In this document: piece by piece, positions 24,946 through 33,335 of the stretch
How positions within the stretch are numbered: the stretch's first letter is position 1
Layout of the letters: each line of letters starts with the position of its first letter
Assembly: GCA_027485995.1 (NCBI GenBank)
Contig: JAIXPW010000060.1
Span: forward strand, 1-42,781
DNA: 42,781 nucleotides
DNA from: Verrucomicrobiaceae bacterium
Lineage (GTDB): Bacteria > Verrucomicrobiota > Verrucomicrobiia > Verrucomicrobiales > Akkermansiaceae
Direction of reading: 5' to 3'
Translations under genes and position numbers: made by a program
Notes under the pieces: generated by a model
What the model saw: the letters and a program-made list of their open reading frames with translations, nothing else
What the model was told of the DNA's origin: nothing
The model's database searches: none

Positions 24946-27900
24946 TGACCCGAAGTCGGACGAATCGCTTCTTCGCCGAACCCACCGGAAGTCTCGCAGC
25001 CACGATCTGCCGTGTGCCGTCATCTTGGATCACCTGTTCCGTGATGCCGGTCTGGCTCCAGCTTTCCGGTCGAAGGGTATCGCTCCATTCCACGAGAAAC
25101 TGAAGGCCATCCGAGAGCGCGGCCTTGCTGCGTGGGTAGGTGAAGGTCAGGGAGTCGCCGATGGGGGAGGAGATCAGGGTGGTGGCGCGGGTCCGACCGA
25201 GGGGCAGTTGAGCGGTGGCGAACTCGATCAGGTTGCTTTCTCCGTCGTGATCCGGATCGGCGGAATCGCCCGAGGTGCCAGGATCCGTTGCCTGTGAACC
25301 GAGCTGCTCGATCTTCCAGATTTCCATTTCCGTGCACGGGAGGACGAGTTCCAAGCTGGGGCGCAGGCTGGAATCGGGATGTTCGCGCGAGGCGTAGCCG
25401 ACGTATCCATCGGAGGTTGGGGCCTGGGTGGTGACGTAGAGATTGAGGCTGCCCGTGGAGGCTCCGGACAGGGCGGGAAGAACGTTGCAACTGGTGCGGG
25501 AGGAAAGGGCAGGCAGCCAGGTGGCGGCGGCGGCGTTCAAGGGCGCGGGGCGGTTGTTCCAGGTGATCGCACCTTCCGACCAACTGCCATCCGGGACAGC
25601 CTGAACGGCATGGATGCCGGCGGTTTGCACCGAGGTAGGAGTCAGTCGGAGTTCGGCGGCGATCGGGTTGGGGATTCCGGCTGGCAGGGGAAACGCGAGG
25701 TAGCTTTCGCGCGTGTAGCTGCTGCTGGTGGTGATGAGTTTGCACGCCAGGGCGGTGTTGGTGCCGTAGTTGGTGGTGGCCGCGCCATCGAAGACGAAGG
25801 CATCGGCGCTGGGGGCGATCGGCAGCGACCGGAACGCATGCGCACGGAGGAAAAAACGGGCCTTGAAGGTCCTGCCGTAGGACTTGGCGGTGGAGACCCT
25901 GACCCGGAGCGTCGGGGAGGTCTGCTCAACACTCATGCCGGTGTCGGCCCGGATCACGCCAGCGACAGGCGAGGCCAGTTCGATCAGGATCGAGGTGGCG
26001 TTGGTCTGGGTGGGGTCGGACACTGAGAGATCGAGGAACTTGTCGTCCTTTTTCAGGATGACGGCGGCCTTGTTGTCGGAGGTGATGCCATCGACCGTCC
26101 CGGCGGCCCAGAAGGAGGCCTCGGTCTTGTTGGCGGCGGCATCCTTGACCGCCTGGACGGTGGCGTCGTTGCGGAGGATCTGGAAATTCGACACCGGGAA
26201 GCTGTCCATGGCGGTCGATTCCACTCCGGGTGCGACGAGGTAGGAATAGGATCCGTTGCTGACGGCGGTTCCATGGTTGAGGTGCAGCGAGAAGACGTTC
26301 TTGCTGACGGTGGCGGAGCTTTGGGAGGTGTTGATCGAGAGCCAGGTGCCGCTTTGGGTGGCTCCGGAGACTGTGGCGACTGACGTGGAGCCCGGGAAAA
26401 AGTAGCCGGTCTTGTCGTGATGAACCCATTTCAGGCCCGAGGGCGTGACAGGACTGGTGACGGTGAATGCACCGCTGTTGGTCCCGCAGGTGATGGCTCC
26501 GGAAAGCAGTGACTGGTTGAGCGTGGTGAGCACCGGATTGGTCGCGGCCGGAGCATTGATGGCGGAGCCGAGGGCGACCATCACATCGCCAAAGAAGAAC
26601 CAGGACTTCTTCGCCGCGACTCCGAGACGGCTGTAGTTGAAAACGGCCAGTCCATCCTGTCCATCGGATGCGCCTCCCGCGTGGGTGCTGGTCCCAGCGA
26701 CGCCCCAATCGGTCGACGGCTTCAGCGAGTAGGTGTCCTGCTCGACGGTGGTTCCCGGCAGCCTTCGCCAGTCCCAGACCGGCATGAGGTCGTCGTATTC
26801 GTTTCCGGTCCGCTGGATGAGCGTGACGCCGTCGCCGAGGTGGAGGTTTTTCAAGCCCTCGCCATTTCCGGATTCCGGCTGCAGGGTGCGGGTTGAGGAG
26901 GTCTTGACCGAGATGGAGAAACCCGGGCGATGATGCACCATCGCATCCGCACGCCAGAAGTTGCGGTTGCCGACCAGGGCGGAGGAGGGGACTGCGGCAC
27001 CGGCTGAGGAGGTGGCGGCCATCCGTTGCTGGAAGGCCGTGAGTTCGGCACTTCGGTAGCCGCCGCTGGTGGCGAGCGCGTCATTGACTAGCGTGCCAAA
27101 GCCGAGGGCGGATGAGGTGCTGCCTGCCCGGCTGAGCCCGCGACCGGTGGAGGTGTATTCCATGGTGTTGCCCCGGATGAACCACTGCGGGCCATCGAGC
27201 AGGTGATCGAGCAGCACGCGCTTCTGAAGCGGGCTGAATCCATAGGCCGTGCCCGCTCCCCAGCCGGAGTATTTCAAGAGACCGGAAAGGTAGCCGTAGC
27301 CGTAGCCGCCGACGTAGAGTTGAGCTCCGTGCTGTTGAAATGATCCGTCCGCCTGGATGCCTTCCGCGAAGGCGTTGGCGCTGTTGAGCAGGATCGTGTC
27401 GCCCATCGCGAGGAAGGACTCGGAGGTCAGGGCGCTGTCGTTGGCCAGCAGCCCGCGCATCATGCTGGCGTAGGCGCGGTCCACGCGATTCGCGCCGGTG
27501 TTGGTGCCGGAGTTCGTGGCGCGGGCGACGTAGGAACGGGCCACGAGCGTGAGTCCCGAGTTCAGTCGGGTGGTGGAAACCTCATTGCCGAGGATCAGCA
27601 GGATCTCGCCGAGGACCTGGGGCGTGCTGATGCTTTGATACCACCAGTTCGTGCTCTGGGGATCCTTGGTGATCCAGGCGTCGTAGGCCTTGAGGATGGC
27701 GTCGCGCAGGCTCGTGTCGCCTTGCAATGAGCCCCAAACGTAGGTTTTCGACATCGCCCGGATCCGTTCCAGGTGGAGCCGCGGCGGCCAGTTGGTTTGG
27801 GCGGTGCTGGTGTAGTCGATGTCGGTCCACGTACCGTTGGTCTGGAGGGTCGATTGATAACCCTGGATCGTCGCGACGCTGGACAGCCCGCTTGAAAGGC

Positions 27901-28021
27901 TCTGCCGGATCCGGGATTTCACGAGCTCCATGTCGGCGCTCTGGGATAGGGCCGACGATGGTAACATCCATCCAAGCACCAGCATCAAGGCGCAGAACAG
28001 GGGCTGGAGGGTGGTTCGCAT
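24935..28021 (-). CDS. Secreted polysaccharide lyase family 8 enzyme with DNRLRE/CBM96-like module
   Basis: The product has 1028 residues from the ATG at 28021, which opens a signal peptide (LQPLFCALMLVLGWMLPSSA). A TTG at 28126 would add 35 poor residues. Residues 30-360 are the alpha toroid of PL8 lyases. The catalytic set fits by pattern and spacing: Asn178 in NTGANRVDRA, His231 in SFQQHGAQL and Tyr240 in YVGGYGYGYL (His to Tyr nine residues apart, as in hyaluronate lyase). The central beta domain has VWDWRRLPGTTVEQD and KKSWFFFGDVMVALGS. A DNRLRE-like beta domain follows (SADAFVFDGAATTNYGTNT, WSEGAITWNNRP). The end carries DPDHDGESNLIEF and a module finishing KRFVRLRVTQP. PL8 enzymes cut hyaluronan, chondroitin or xanthan. 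Which one applies here is open. Confidence 0.85.
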   Translation of the reverse strand: MRTTLQPLFCALMLVLGWMLPSSALSQSADMELVKSRIRQSLSSGLSSVATIQGYQSTLQTNGTWTDIDYTSTAQTNWPPRLHLERIRAMSKTYVWGSLQGDTSLRDAILKAYDAWITKDPQSTNWWYQSISTPQVLGEILLILGNEVSTTRLNSGLTLVARSYVARATNSGTNTGANRVDRAYASMMRGLLANDSALTSESFLAMGDTILLNSANAFAEGIQADGSFQQHGAQLYVGGYGYGYLSGLLKYSGWGAGTAYGFSPLQKRVLLDHLLDGPQWFIRGNTMEYTSTGRGLSRAGSTSSALGFGTLVNDALATSGGYRSAELTAFQQRMAATSSAGAAVPSSALVGNRNFWRADAMVHHRPGFSISVKTSSTRTLQPESGNGEGLKNLHLGDGVTLIQRTGNEYDDLMPVWDWRRLPGTTVEQDTYSLKPSTDWGVAGTSTHAGGASDGQDGLAVFNYSRLGVAAKKSWFFFGDVMVALGSAINAPAATNPVLTTLNQSLLSGAITCGTNSGAFTVTSPVTPSGLKWVHHDKTGYFFPGSTSVATVSGATQSGTWLSINTSQSSATVSKNVFSLHLNHGTAVSNGSYSYLVAPGVESTAMDSFPVSNFQILRNDATVQAVKDAAANKTEASFWAAGTVDGITSDNKAAVILKKDDKFLDLSVSDPTQTNATSILIELASPVAGVIRADTGMSVEQTSPTLRVRVSTAKSYGRTFKARFFLRAHAFRSLPIAPSADAFVFDGAATTNYGTNTALACKLITTSSSYTRESYLAFPLPAGIPNPIAAELRLTPTSVQTAGIHAVQAVPDGSWSEGAITWNNRPAPLNAAAATWLPALSSRTSCNVLPALSGASTGSLNLYVTTQAPTSDGYVGYASREHPDSSLRPSLELVLPCTEMEIWKIEQLGSQATDPGTSGDSADPDHDGESNLIEFATAQLPLGRTRATTLISSPIGDSLTFTYPRSKAALSDGLQFLVEWSDTLRPESWSQTGITEQVIQDDGTRQIVAARLPVGSAKKRFVRLRVTQP

Positions 28022-28191
28022 TGGTCGTGGGACTCCATTCAAACGCCTGTCGAGAGTTGCTGGAGCGTTACCCTCTACACGCAAGAGGGGAGGCTTGTCA
28101 CTGCGGAATGCGGCAGGGGAAACCAACTTGCTTCGTCCCTCGAACCACCACGGCTTGACCCGGACCGGGCGGGGGCGGCATGGTCCGCCGC

Positions 28192-29160
28192 ATGCGAATC
28201 CTGACCGGCCTCCAACCGAGCGGCAAACTCCACGTCGGCAACTACTTCGGCGCGATGGAGCCGGCCGTGCGACTTCAAGAGCAGGGCGAGGCCTTCTACT
28301 TCATCGCCGACTACCATGCGATGACCTCGTCGCAGGACCCCGTGGCGCTTCGCGAAAATGTCCGCGAGCTGGCGATCGATTTCCTCGCCTGCGGGCTGGA
28401 TCCGGAGAAAGCGGTCTTCTTCCGCCAAAGTGCCGTGCCGGAGGTCAACGAGCTCGCCTGGATCCTTTCCACGCTCTGCCCGATGGGCCTCCTGGAAAAG
28501 TGCCACTCCTACAAGGACAAGGTCGCGAAGGGTATTTCCCCGAACCACGCGCTCTTCGCCTACCCGGCGCTGATGGCGGCGGACATCCTGCTTTACGACT
28601 CGAATCTGGTCCCGGTCGGAAAGGACCAGAAGCAGCACCTCGAGGTCACCCGCGATCTCGCCGTGAAGCTCAACGAAGCCTACGGCGAAGGCACCGCGAC
28701 CCTGCCCGATGCGATCATCCGCGAGGATACCGCCGTCGTGCCCGGCACCGATGGCCAGAAGATGAGCAAGAGCTACCACAACACCCTGCCGATCTTCGGC
28801 GAGGAAAAGGCGCTGAAGAAGCTCATCATGAAGGAGATCGTCACCGACTCCACGCCGCTGGAGGATCCGAAGCCGATCGAGAACTCCACCATCCTCGGCC
28901 TCTACAAGCTCTTCGCCACGCCCGAGGCCTATCAGCTCCTCGTCGATCAACACCTCAGCGGCGGCTTCGGCTACGGCCATTTCAAGAAGGACCTCGCCGA
29001 GGCCTACTGGAACTATTTCGCCCCGATGCGCGCCCGCCGCGAGGAAATCACCGCCGATCCCGGCTACGTCGATGCCGTGCTGAAACGCGGCGCCGAACGG
29101 GCGAGGGAAGAGGCCTCGAAAGTCCTGACCCGCGTTCGAAAAGCAGTTGGGCTTGTTTGA
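28192..29160 (+). CDS. trpS: Tryptophan--tRNA ligase
   Basis: The product has 322 residues. It charges tRNA-Trp with tryptophan in the cytoplasm. It is a class I synthetase with the HIGH-type motif PSGKLHVGNYFG near residues 9-20 and the KMSKS loop GQKMSKSYHN at about 190-194. TrpS-specific blocks include YFIADYHAMT, LDPEKAVFFRQS and LMAADILLYDSNLVPVGKDQ. Length is normal for bacterial TrpS. The ATG at 28192 matches the usual short start (MRILTGLQPSG). An ATG at 28180 would add four residues. It is divergent from the lyase gene with 170 bases between. Strong C preference at third positions here contrasts with the AT-richer spacers nearby. Confidence 0.96.
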   Translation: MRILTGLQPSGKLHVGNYFGAMEPAVRLQEQGEAFYFIADYHAMTSSQDPVALRENVRELAIDFLACGLDPEKAVFFRQSAVPEVNELAWILSTLCPMGLLEKCHSYKDKVAKGISPNHALFAYPALMAADILLYDSNLVPVGKDQKQHLEVTRDLAVKLNEAYGEGTATLPDAIIREDTAVVPGTDGQKMSKSYHNTLPIFGEEKALKKLIMKEIVTDSTPLEDPKPIENSTILGLYKLFATPEAYQLLVDQHLSGGFGYGHFKKDLAEAYWNYFAPMRARREEITADPGYVDAVLKRGAERAREEASKVLTRVRKAVGLV

Positions 29161-29181
29161 AGAGGTTTTCAGTGTTCAGTT

Positions 29182-29195
29182 TCAAGTTTTCAGTT
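29182..29195. repeat. Short spacer repeat TCAAGTTTTCAGTT, copy 1
   Basis: This 14-mer, in a TTCAGT-rich spacer between trpS and the heme O synthase gene, recurs exactly at 41674-41687 upstream of recF. Both copies lie in noncoding, T-rich stretches. The role is unknown, and low-complexity drift is possible. Confidence 0.5.
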
Positions 29196-29214
29196 CCAGC
29201 AAAACGAAACGACC

Positions 29215-30120
29215 TTGCCCGAAGAATCCTCAGACTCCGCCGCCGAACCCCTCGTCCCGATCCCCGGGCTGCGGCAGGATCTTGCCGTGCTGATGAAGGT
29301 GCGGCTGAACTTCTTCGTCCTGATCACTGCCTTCTTCGGCTTCCTGCTGGCCTCGCGCGGACAGGTCTTCGACTGGGTCCGGCTGATCGACACCCTCGTC
29401 GGCACCATGGCCGCGGCCTTCGGCTCCGCCGCTTTCAACCAGCTCATCGAAATCGACCTCGATGCCCGGATGAGCCGCACCAAGAATCGTCCGCTGCCTT
29501 CCCGCCGCATGGCTCCGCCTTTCGCCTTCGGGGTCGGCTGGGTGCTTTCCGCCCTCGGCATCATCCACCTCGCCGTCCGGGTCAATGAAATGGCGGCCTA
29601 CCTCACCGCCGCCACCGTCGCGATCTATGTCTTCGTTTACACGCCGCTGAAGCGCTTCAGCACCACCAACACCCTCGTCGGGGCCATTCCCGGTGCCATC
29701 CCACCGGTCATCGGCTGGGTCGGCGCGGGCGGCAAGCTCGGCTGGGAGGCGCTGTTCCTCTTCGCCCTGCTGTTCCTCTGGCAGCTCCCGCATTTCGTCG
29801 CGATCAGCTGGATCTGCCGCGAGGAGTATGAAAAGGCCGACTACAAGATGTGGTCGAACGGCGACGTCTCCGGCCGGAAAAGCGGGCTGCTCGCCCTGAT
29901 TTTCTCGCTGGTCCTCGCCGCCGTGTCGCTCATGCCCTCGATCATGGGCTTCGCGGGCTGGTCCTGGGGCATCGGCGGAACCGTGCTCGCACTGGTGATG
30001 GCTGCGCTGGCCTTCCGTTTCCAGAAGCTCGGCGAACGGACCAACGCCCGCCGCCTGTTCTTCTTCACCCTGCTGTATCTGCCAATTTCACTCGGTTTAC
30101 TTGCCATCGCGTGGGTCTAG
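29215..30120 (+). CDS. cyoE: Heme O synthase (protoheme IX farnesyltransferase)
   Basis: The product has 301 residues. It transfers a farnesyl group to heme b to make heme O, the first step to heme A for cytochrome oxidase. It is a UbiA-superfamily membrane enzyme. The first prenyl-diphosphate site is NQLIEIDLDARMSRTKNRPL, close to the N-x-x-x-E-x-D-x-D-x-x-M-x-R-T-x-x-R-P-L consensus. The second loop is YTPLKRFSTTNTLVGAIPGA, followed by LWQLPHFVAISW. Several hydrophobic helices lie between these blocks. The likely start is TTG at 29215, because the first ATG would cut into the conserved LMKVRLNFFVLITAFFG helix. The gene begins 54 bases after trpS and heads the oxidase-assembly group. It could equally be called ctaB. 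Confidence 0.92.
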   Translation: MPEESSDSAAEPLVPIPGLRQDLAVLMKVRLNFFVLITAFFGFLLASRGQVFDWVRLIDTLVGTMAAAFGSAAFNQLIEIDLDARMSRTKNRPLPSRRMAPPFAFGVGWVLSALGIIHLAVRVNEMAAYLTAATVAIYVFVYTPLKRFSTTNTLVGAIPGAIPPVIGWVGAGGKLGWEALFLFALLFLWQLPHFVAISWICREEYEKADYKMWSNGDVSGRKSGLLALIFSLVLAAVSLMPSIMGFAGWSWGIGGTVLALVMAALAFRFQKLGERTNARRLFFFTLLYLPISLGLLAIAWV

Positions 30121-30138
30121 GCTACGGTCCGCCGCCCG

Positions 30139-30903
30139 ATGGCCTTGGACCCGAAAACGCTCGAACCTGCGATCCGTGATCCGCGCAAACTGCGCCGGAC
30201 CGCTCTCATTCTCGTTGCCATCATGATCGTCGGTGGCGTCGGAATCCTTTATGCCTACTCGAAGGTGGCGAAAAAGCAGGCCTACGATCCCCGACCGCCA
30301 ATCTATGGTCGCCTCAATGAGAACCTCGCCGTCGTCCGCCAGGATGGCAGCGCCGCCGGACTGCTGGAACTCGACAACTGCGTCTGGCTCGCCTGCGCGG
30401 TGTCCGTGAATCAACCGGATTCCTGGAAACGCAGCCGCGAGGTCATGCAGCGGATGCAGAAGAAGTATGCGGGAAACCCGGAAGTCCGCTTCGTCTGCAT
30501 CACCGTCGATCCGGAAAACGAGACCCCCGCCGTACTGGCCAAAGCGGCATCCGAAATCGGCGCCGAACTCCCCACCTGGTGGTTCGCCGGAGCCGGTGCG
30601 GACTTCACCCAGAAGGATCTCATCCGCAAGTATCTCAAGGACAAGTTCAAGCTCGGCGTCATGCCGAGCTTCGATGCCGGGAAATGGTCCTACAATCCGA
30701 AGATCATGGTCGTGGATCGCAACCGCCACCTGCGACAGGGAAAGAATGGCCGCGCGGTGGTGGAGTTCGATTTCGATGCCGCCGCATCCTATGATGCGAA
30801 GGGTCTGAGCAGCGGTTCCGACAAGACCAACGCCGAACTCATGGAGGAGGTTCTCATCCGCACCATGGACGCACTCCTCGCCGAACCCCACGAAAACTCA
30901 TGA
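30139..30903 (+). CDS. Sco-like membrane protein lacking the copper ligands
   Basis: The product has 254 residues. One N-terminal membrane anchor (about 21-41) is followed by a thioredoxin-like Sco fold outside. Aligned by hand with its neighbour: VWLACAVSVNQPDSW against VWIVAEFFAICPHCA, then RFVCITVDPENE against QIVCISVDPTQD, then IMVVDRN against FMMVDRN. In this copy both active-site Cys are replaced (Q92-P-D-S95 in place of C-P-H-C) and the His before the MVDRN strand is absent. Two other Cys (81 and 86) lie earlier in the strand and do not form the motif. It therefore should not bind copper in the usual Sco way. It may assist its partner structurally or have a new role. It overlaps the next gene by ATGA. 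Confidence 0.75.
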   Translation: MALDPKTLEPAIRDPRKLRRTALILVAIMIVGGVGILYAYSKVAKKQAYDPRPPIYGRLNENLAVVRQDGSAAGLLELDNCVWLACAVSVNQPDSWKRSREVMQRMQKKYAGNPEVRFVCITVDPENETPAVLAKAASEIGAELPTWWFAGAGADFTQKDLIRKYLKDKFKLGVMPSFDAGKWSYNPKIMVVDRNRHLRQGKNGRAVVEFDFDAAASYDAKGLSSGSDKTNAELMEEVLIRTMDALLAEPHENS

Positions 30904-31625
30904 ACCCGAAATCGAAGATCATCCTGCTTTATCTTGGCGTCGTCGTAATGTCGGCGGCGATCATCGGTGCGGCCATGTATGTGCGATCCGGTTTCAGAAA
31001 GGTCGATCCACAGCTCGTTGAAAACGCGGGGCGGCAGAAGGAGCAGGAGTGGTTCCCGATCCAGCGCGATCTAACCGGCGTGAACCAGGCGGGCGAGCAG
31101 GTGAAGCTGTCCGATCTGAAGGGCAAGGTCTGGATCGTCGCTGAATTCTTCGCCATCTGCCCGCACTGCGCCCAACGCAATGGAGCCGAACTCCGCGCGA
31201 TCTACGATGAGTTCAAGGCCAACCCGGATTTCCAGATCGTCTGCATCTCGGTCGATCCCACCCAGGACAGCGTCGAGCGGCTCAAGGAGTACGCCGGTGC
31301 GCTCGGAGCCGACGCCAAGAACTGGTGGTTCGTGAATGCCGGTGATGAAAAGACGACCCACGAGTATCTGGAAAAGGAACTCAAGTTTTTCGGCATCCGC
31401 GAGCGCACCAACCAGTCGGACATTGATGCCAACGGCCGCTTCCAACACGACCTTGCTTTCATGATGGTGGATCGCAACTGGCAGGTGGTCGGCAAGTGGC
31501 CGCTCGCCGAGGCCCGCTCGGAGGAGGCGGAGAAGCGCCAGCCCGAGCTCTACGAAACCCTCAAGACCGATCTCTACGCCAGACTCCGCGCCGAATTCGG
31601 CAAATCGACTGAACTCAAGAAATGA
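30900..31625 (+). CDS. Sco-family thioredoxin-fold protein with CPHC motif
   Basis: The product has 241 residues. An N-terminal membrane anchor (IILLYLGVVVMSAAIIGAAM) is followed by the extracytoplasmic Sco/thioredoxin-like domain. The active site is FFAICPHCAQ with Cys87 and Cys90, and His183 in FQHDLAFMMVDRN matches the third copper ligand of Sco proteins. Classical Sco has C-x-x-x-C, whereas here the spacing is C-x-x-C as in thioredoxin or ResA. It could deliver copper to the CuA site of cytochrome oxidase subunit II or keep its thiols reduced. Start and stop overlap the neighbours by four bases on both sides, so the three genes form one coupled unit. Confidence 0.82.
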   Translation: MNPKSKIILLYLGVVVMSAAIIGAAMYVRSGFRKVDPQLVENAGRQKEQEWFPIQRDLTGVNQAGEQVKLSDLKGKVWIVAEFFAICPHCAQRNGAELRAIYDEFKANPDFQIVCISVDPTQDSVERLKEYAGALGADAKNWWFVNAGDEKTTHEYLEKELKFFGIRERTNQSDIDANGRFQHDLAFMMVDRNWQVVGKWPLAEARSEEAEKRQPELYETLKTDLYARLRAEFGKSTELKK

Positions 31626-32194
31626 TGAACGACGAGCGCAAGCAGTGGCTGTCCCGGCCCGCGAATGAAGAACTTTCGAAAACCCTCGGCCGAGTCGCCT
31701 GGGCTCTAACCGCCGTGGTGCTGGTCCTGGTCGGCCTGATGCGCCGCCCGGAAATGCACATCACCCTGCCGGAAGGCTGGTCGTTCAAGTTCCTGCCGCC
31801 GGTTCACGCCGTGCTCAACTCCCTGGTTGCCGTGTCCCTGATCGGGGCGATCGCGGCCGTGAAGCAGGGGAAGATCGCCCTGCACAAGCGCTTCATCAAC
31901 GCGGCGATGATCCTCTCGATCCTGTTCCTGCTCTGCTACGTCGCCTACCATTTCACCACCGTGGAAACCAAGTTCGGCGGCACCGGAACGATCCGCTCGG
32001 TTTACCTCTTCCTGCTCATTTCCCATATCTCGCTGGCCGGCCTCAGCCTGCCTTGCATCCTCTTCACTTATATCGCCGCCTTCACGAATCGCTTCGCTGC
32101 TCACCGGCGGCTCTCGAAATGGGTCTTTCCGATCTGGCTCTATGTCGCCATCACCGGCCCGATTTGTTATCTCATGCTGAAGCCATACTACTGA
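31622..32194 (+). CDS. DUF420 membrane protein, cytochrome oxidase assembly (CtaM-like)
   Basis: The product has 190 residues with about five membrane segments: VAWALTAVVLVLVGLM, VHAVLNSLVAVSLIGAIA, INAAMILSILFLLCYVAYHF, VYLFLLISHISLAGL and WVFPIWLYVAITGPICYL. The pattern KRFINAA with YVAYHFTT and HISLA marks the DUF420 family. Its Bacillus/Staphylococcus member CtaM is needed for assembly of heme-A-type oxidase. The ATG at 31622 overlaps the previous stop as ATGA. A second ATG follows at 31625. No oxidase structural genes lie in the window, so this is an assembly-only cluster here. The last 23 bases overlap the end of the convergent bioF-like gene. Confidence 0.85.
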   Translation: MMNDERKQWLSRPANEELSKTLGRVAWALTAVVLVLVGLMRRPEMHITLPEGWSFKFLPPVHAVLNSLVAVSLIGAIAAVKQGKIALHKRFINAAMILSILFLLCYVAYHFTTVETKFGGTGTIRSVYLFLLISHISLAGLSLPCILFTYIAAFTNRFAAHRRLSKWVFPIWLYVAITGPICYLMLKPYY

Positions 32195-33326
32195 GGGCCT
32201 CGGCAAGCGCCCGGACGGTCGCCGTGTCATGCGCGGCGGAATGACTGATCCGGAGCCGCGCGGAGCCCCTTGGAACGGTCGGATAGCGGATCGCGGGCAC
32301 CAGGAAACCGAGTTCCTCCAGACGGGCGGAGGCCGCAAGGGCCCGTTCGTTTTCCCCAAGAATGACGGGCACGATCGCTGAACGCGGCATCGACGGCGAA
32401 GATGGGTCGAATGTTGTTAGATGAGCTTGCAGCTTTTGTCGGAGCGCATCGCCCTCTGCCGAGCGGATGAGTTGCAGGGAAGCGAGGCAGGCATGCGCCA
32501 AGGCAGGGGGAGGCGCGGTCGAGTAGATGAAGGCCCGGGCGCGGTTCACCAGCAGGTCGATCCACTCCCTGGAGGCCGCCACATAACCGCCGGACAAGCC
32601 CGCAGCTTTGCTGAAGGTGCCCATTTGAAAAGTGACCCGGCCCTGAAGCCCCAATCCGGCGGCCAGGCCCATGCCGCTTTCTCCGAACAGACCGAAGGCG
32701 TGCGCTTCGTCCAGCCACAACAAGGCCCCATGACGCTCCACCACCGGCACGATTTCCTCCAGCGGGCAAAGATCGCCGTCCATGCTGAACACCGACTCGG
32801 TCACCACCAGCATCCTGCCGGTGGCGTCCTTGGCGCGCAGGCTTGTGAGTAGTCGGTCCAGCTTGGCGAAATCGTTGTGGGGAAAGACCCGCAGAGTGGC
32901 TCCCGACAGCCGGGCCCCGTCGATGAGCGAGGCATGGGCCAGCTTGTCCAGAATGATGGTGTCGCCCCGACCCACGATCGCTGGCAGGCAGCCCAACGCG
33001 GTGGCGAAGCCCGATCCGAAGACCAGCGAGGCTCCGGTGCCTTTCGCCTCGCCGAGGGCTTCCTCAAGAACCTGATGCGGCGGCAACGTGCCACAGACCA
33101 ATCGCGCCGAGGCGGCTCCGGCCCCGAAGCGTTCGACGCCCTCAATGAAGGCGGCGCTCAGGGCCGGATGTGAAGCCAGGCCGAGGTAGTCGTTCGAGGC
33201 GAAGTTCTGCAGCCTGCGCCCGTCGCGCATCACCACCGGCCCGGTTCCGGAGTCGAGGGCGCGCAAGCGACGCAGCAGTCCATCCGAAGCGATCTGCTGC
33301 AGCTCGGATTCCGGCGTGCGGGCCAT
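32172..33326 (-). CDS. bioF: 8-amino-7-oxononanoate synthase-like PLP enzyme (alpha-oxoamine synthase)
   Basis: The product has 384 residues, the normal length for BioF. It would join pimeloyl-CoA/ACP and alanine in biotin synthesis. Fold-type-I PLP blocks are present: NFASNDYLGLASHP near the N terminus, LVFGSGFATALG, DEAHAFGLFGESGMG with Asp206 and His209, and the PLP lysine in GTFSKAAGLSGGY (Lys240). The C-terminal GSARLRISHSAAHD is typical. Other alpha-oxoamine synthases (for example glycine C-acetyltransferase) share these motifs, and no other bio genes are next to it, so the symbol is probable and not certain. It follows the carboxypeptidase gene by 9 bases on the same strand. Confidence 0.82.
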   Translation of the reverse strand: MARTPESELQQIASDGLLRRLRALDSGTGPVVMRDGRRLQNFASNDYLGLASHPALSAAFIEGVERFGAGAASARLVCGTLPPHQVLEEALGEAKGTGASLVFGSGFATALGCLPAIVGRGDTIILDKLAHASLIDGARLSGATLRVFPHNDFAKLDRLLTSLRAKDATGRMLVVTESVFSMDGDLCPLEEIVPVVERHGALLWLDEAHAFGLFGESGMGLAAGLGLQGRVTFQMGTFSKAAGLSGGYVAASREWIDLLVNRARAFIYSTAPPPALAHACLASLQLIRSAEGDALRQKLQAHLTTFDPSSPSMPRSAIVPVILGENERALAASARLEELGFLVPAIRYPTVPRGSARLRISHSAAHDTATVRALAEALSSMASA

Positions 33327-33335
33327 GGCGGTGGC

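Noticed and set aside
27930..29588. Plus-strand frame of 552 codons
   Set aside because: It runs out of frame across trpS and the heme O synthase gene and reads as Arg/Pro/Gly-rich composition, a typical high-GC shadow.
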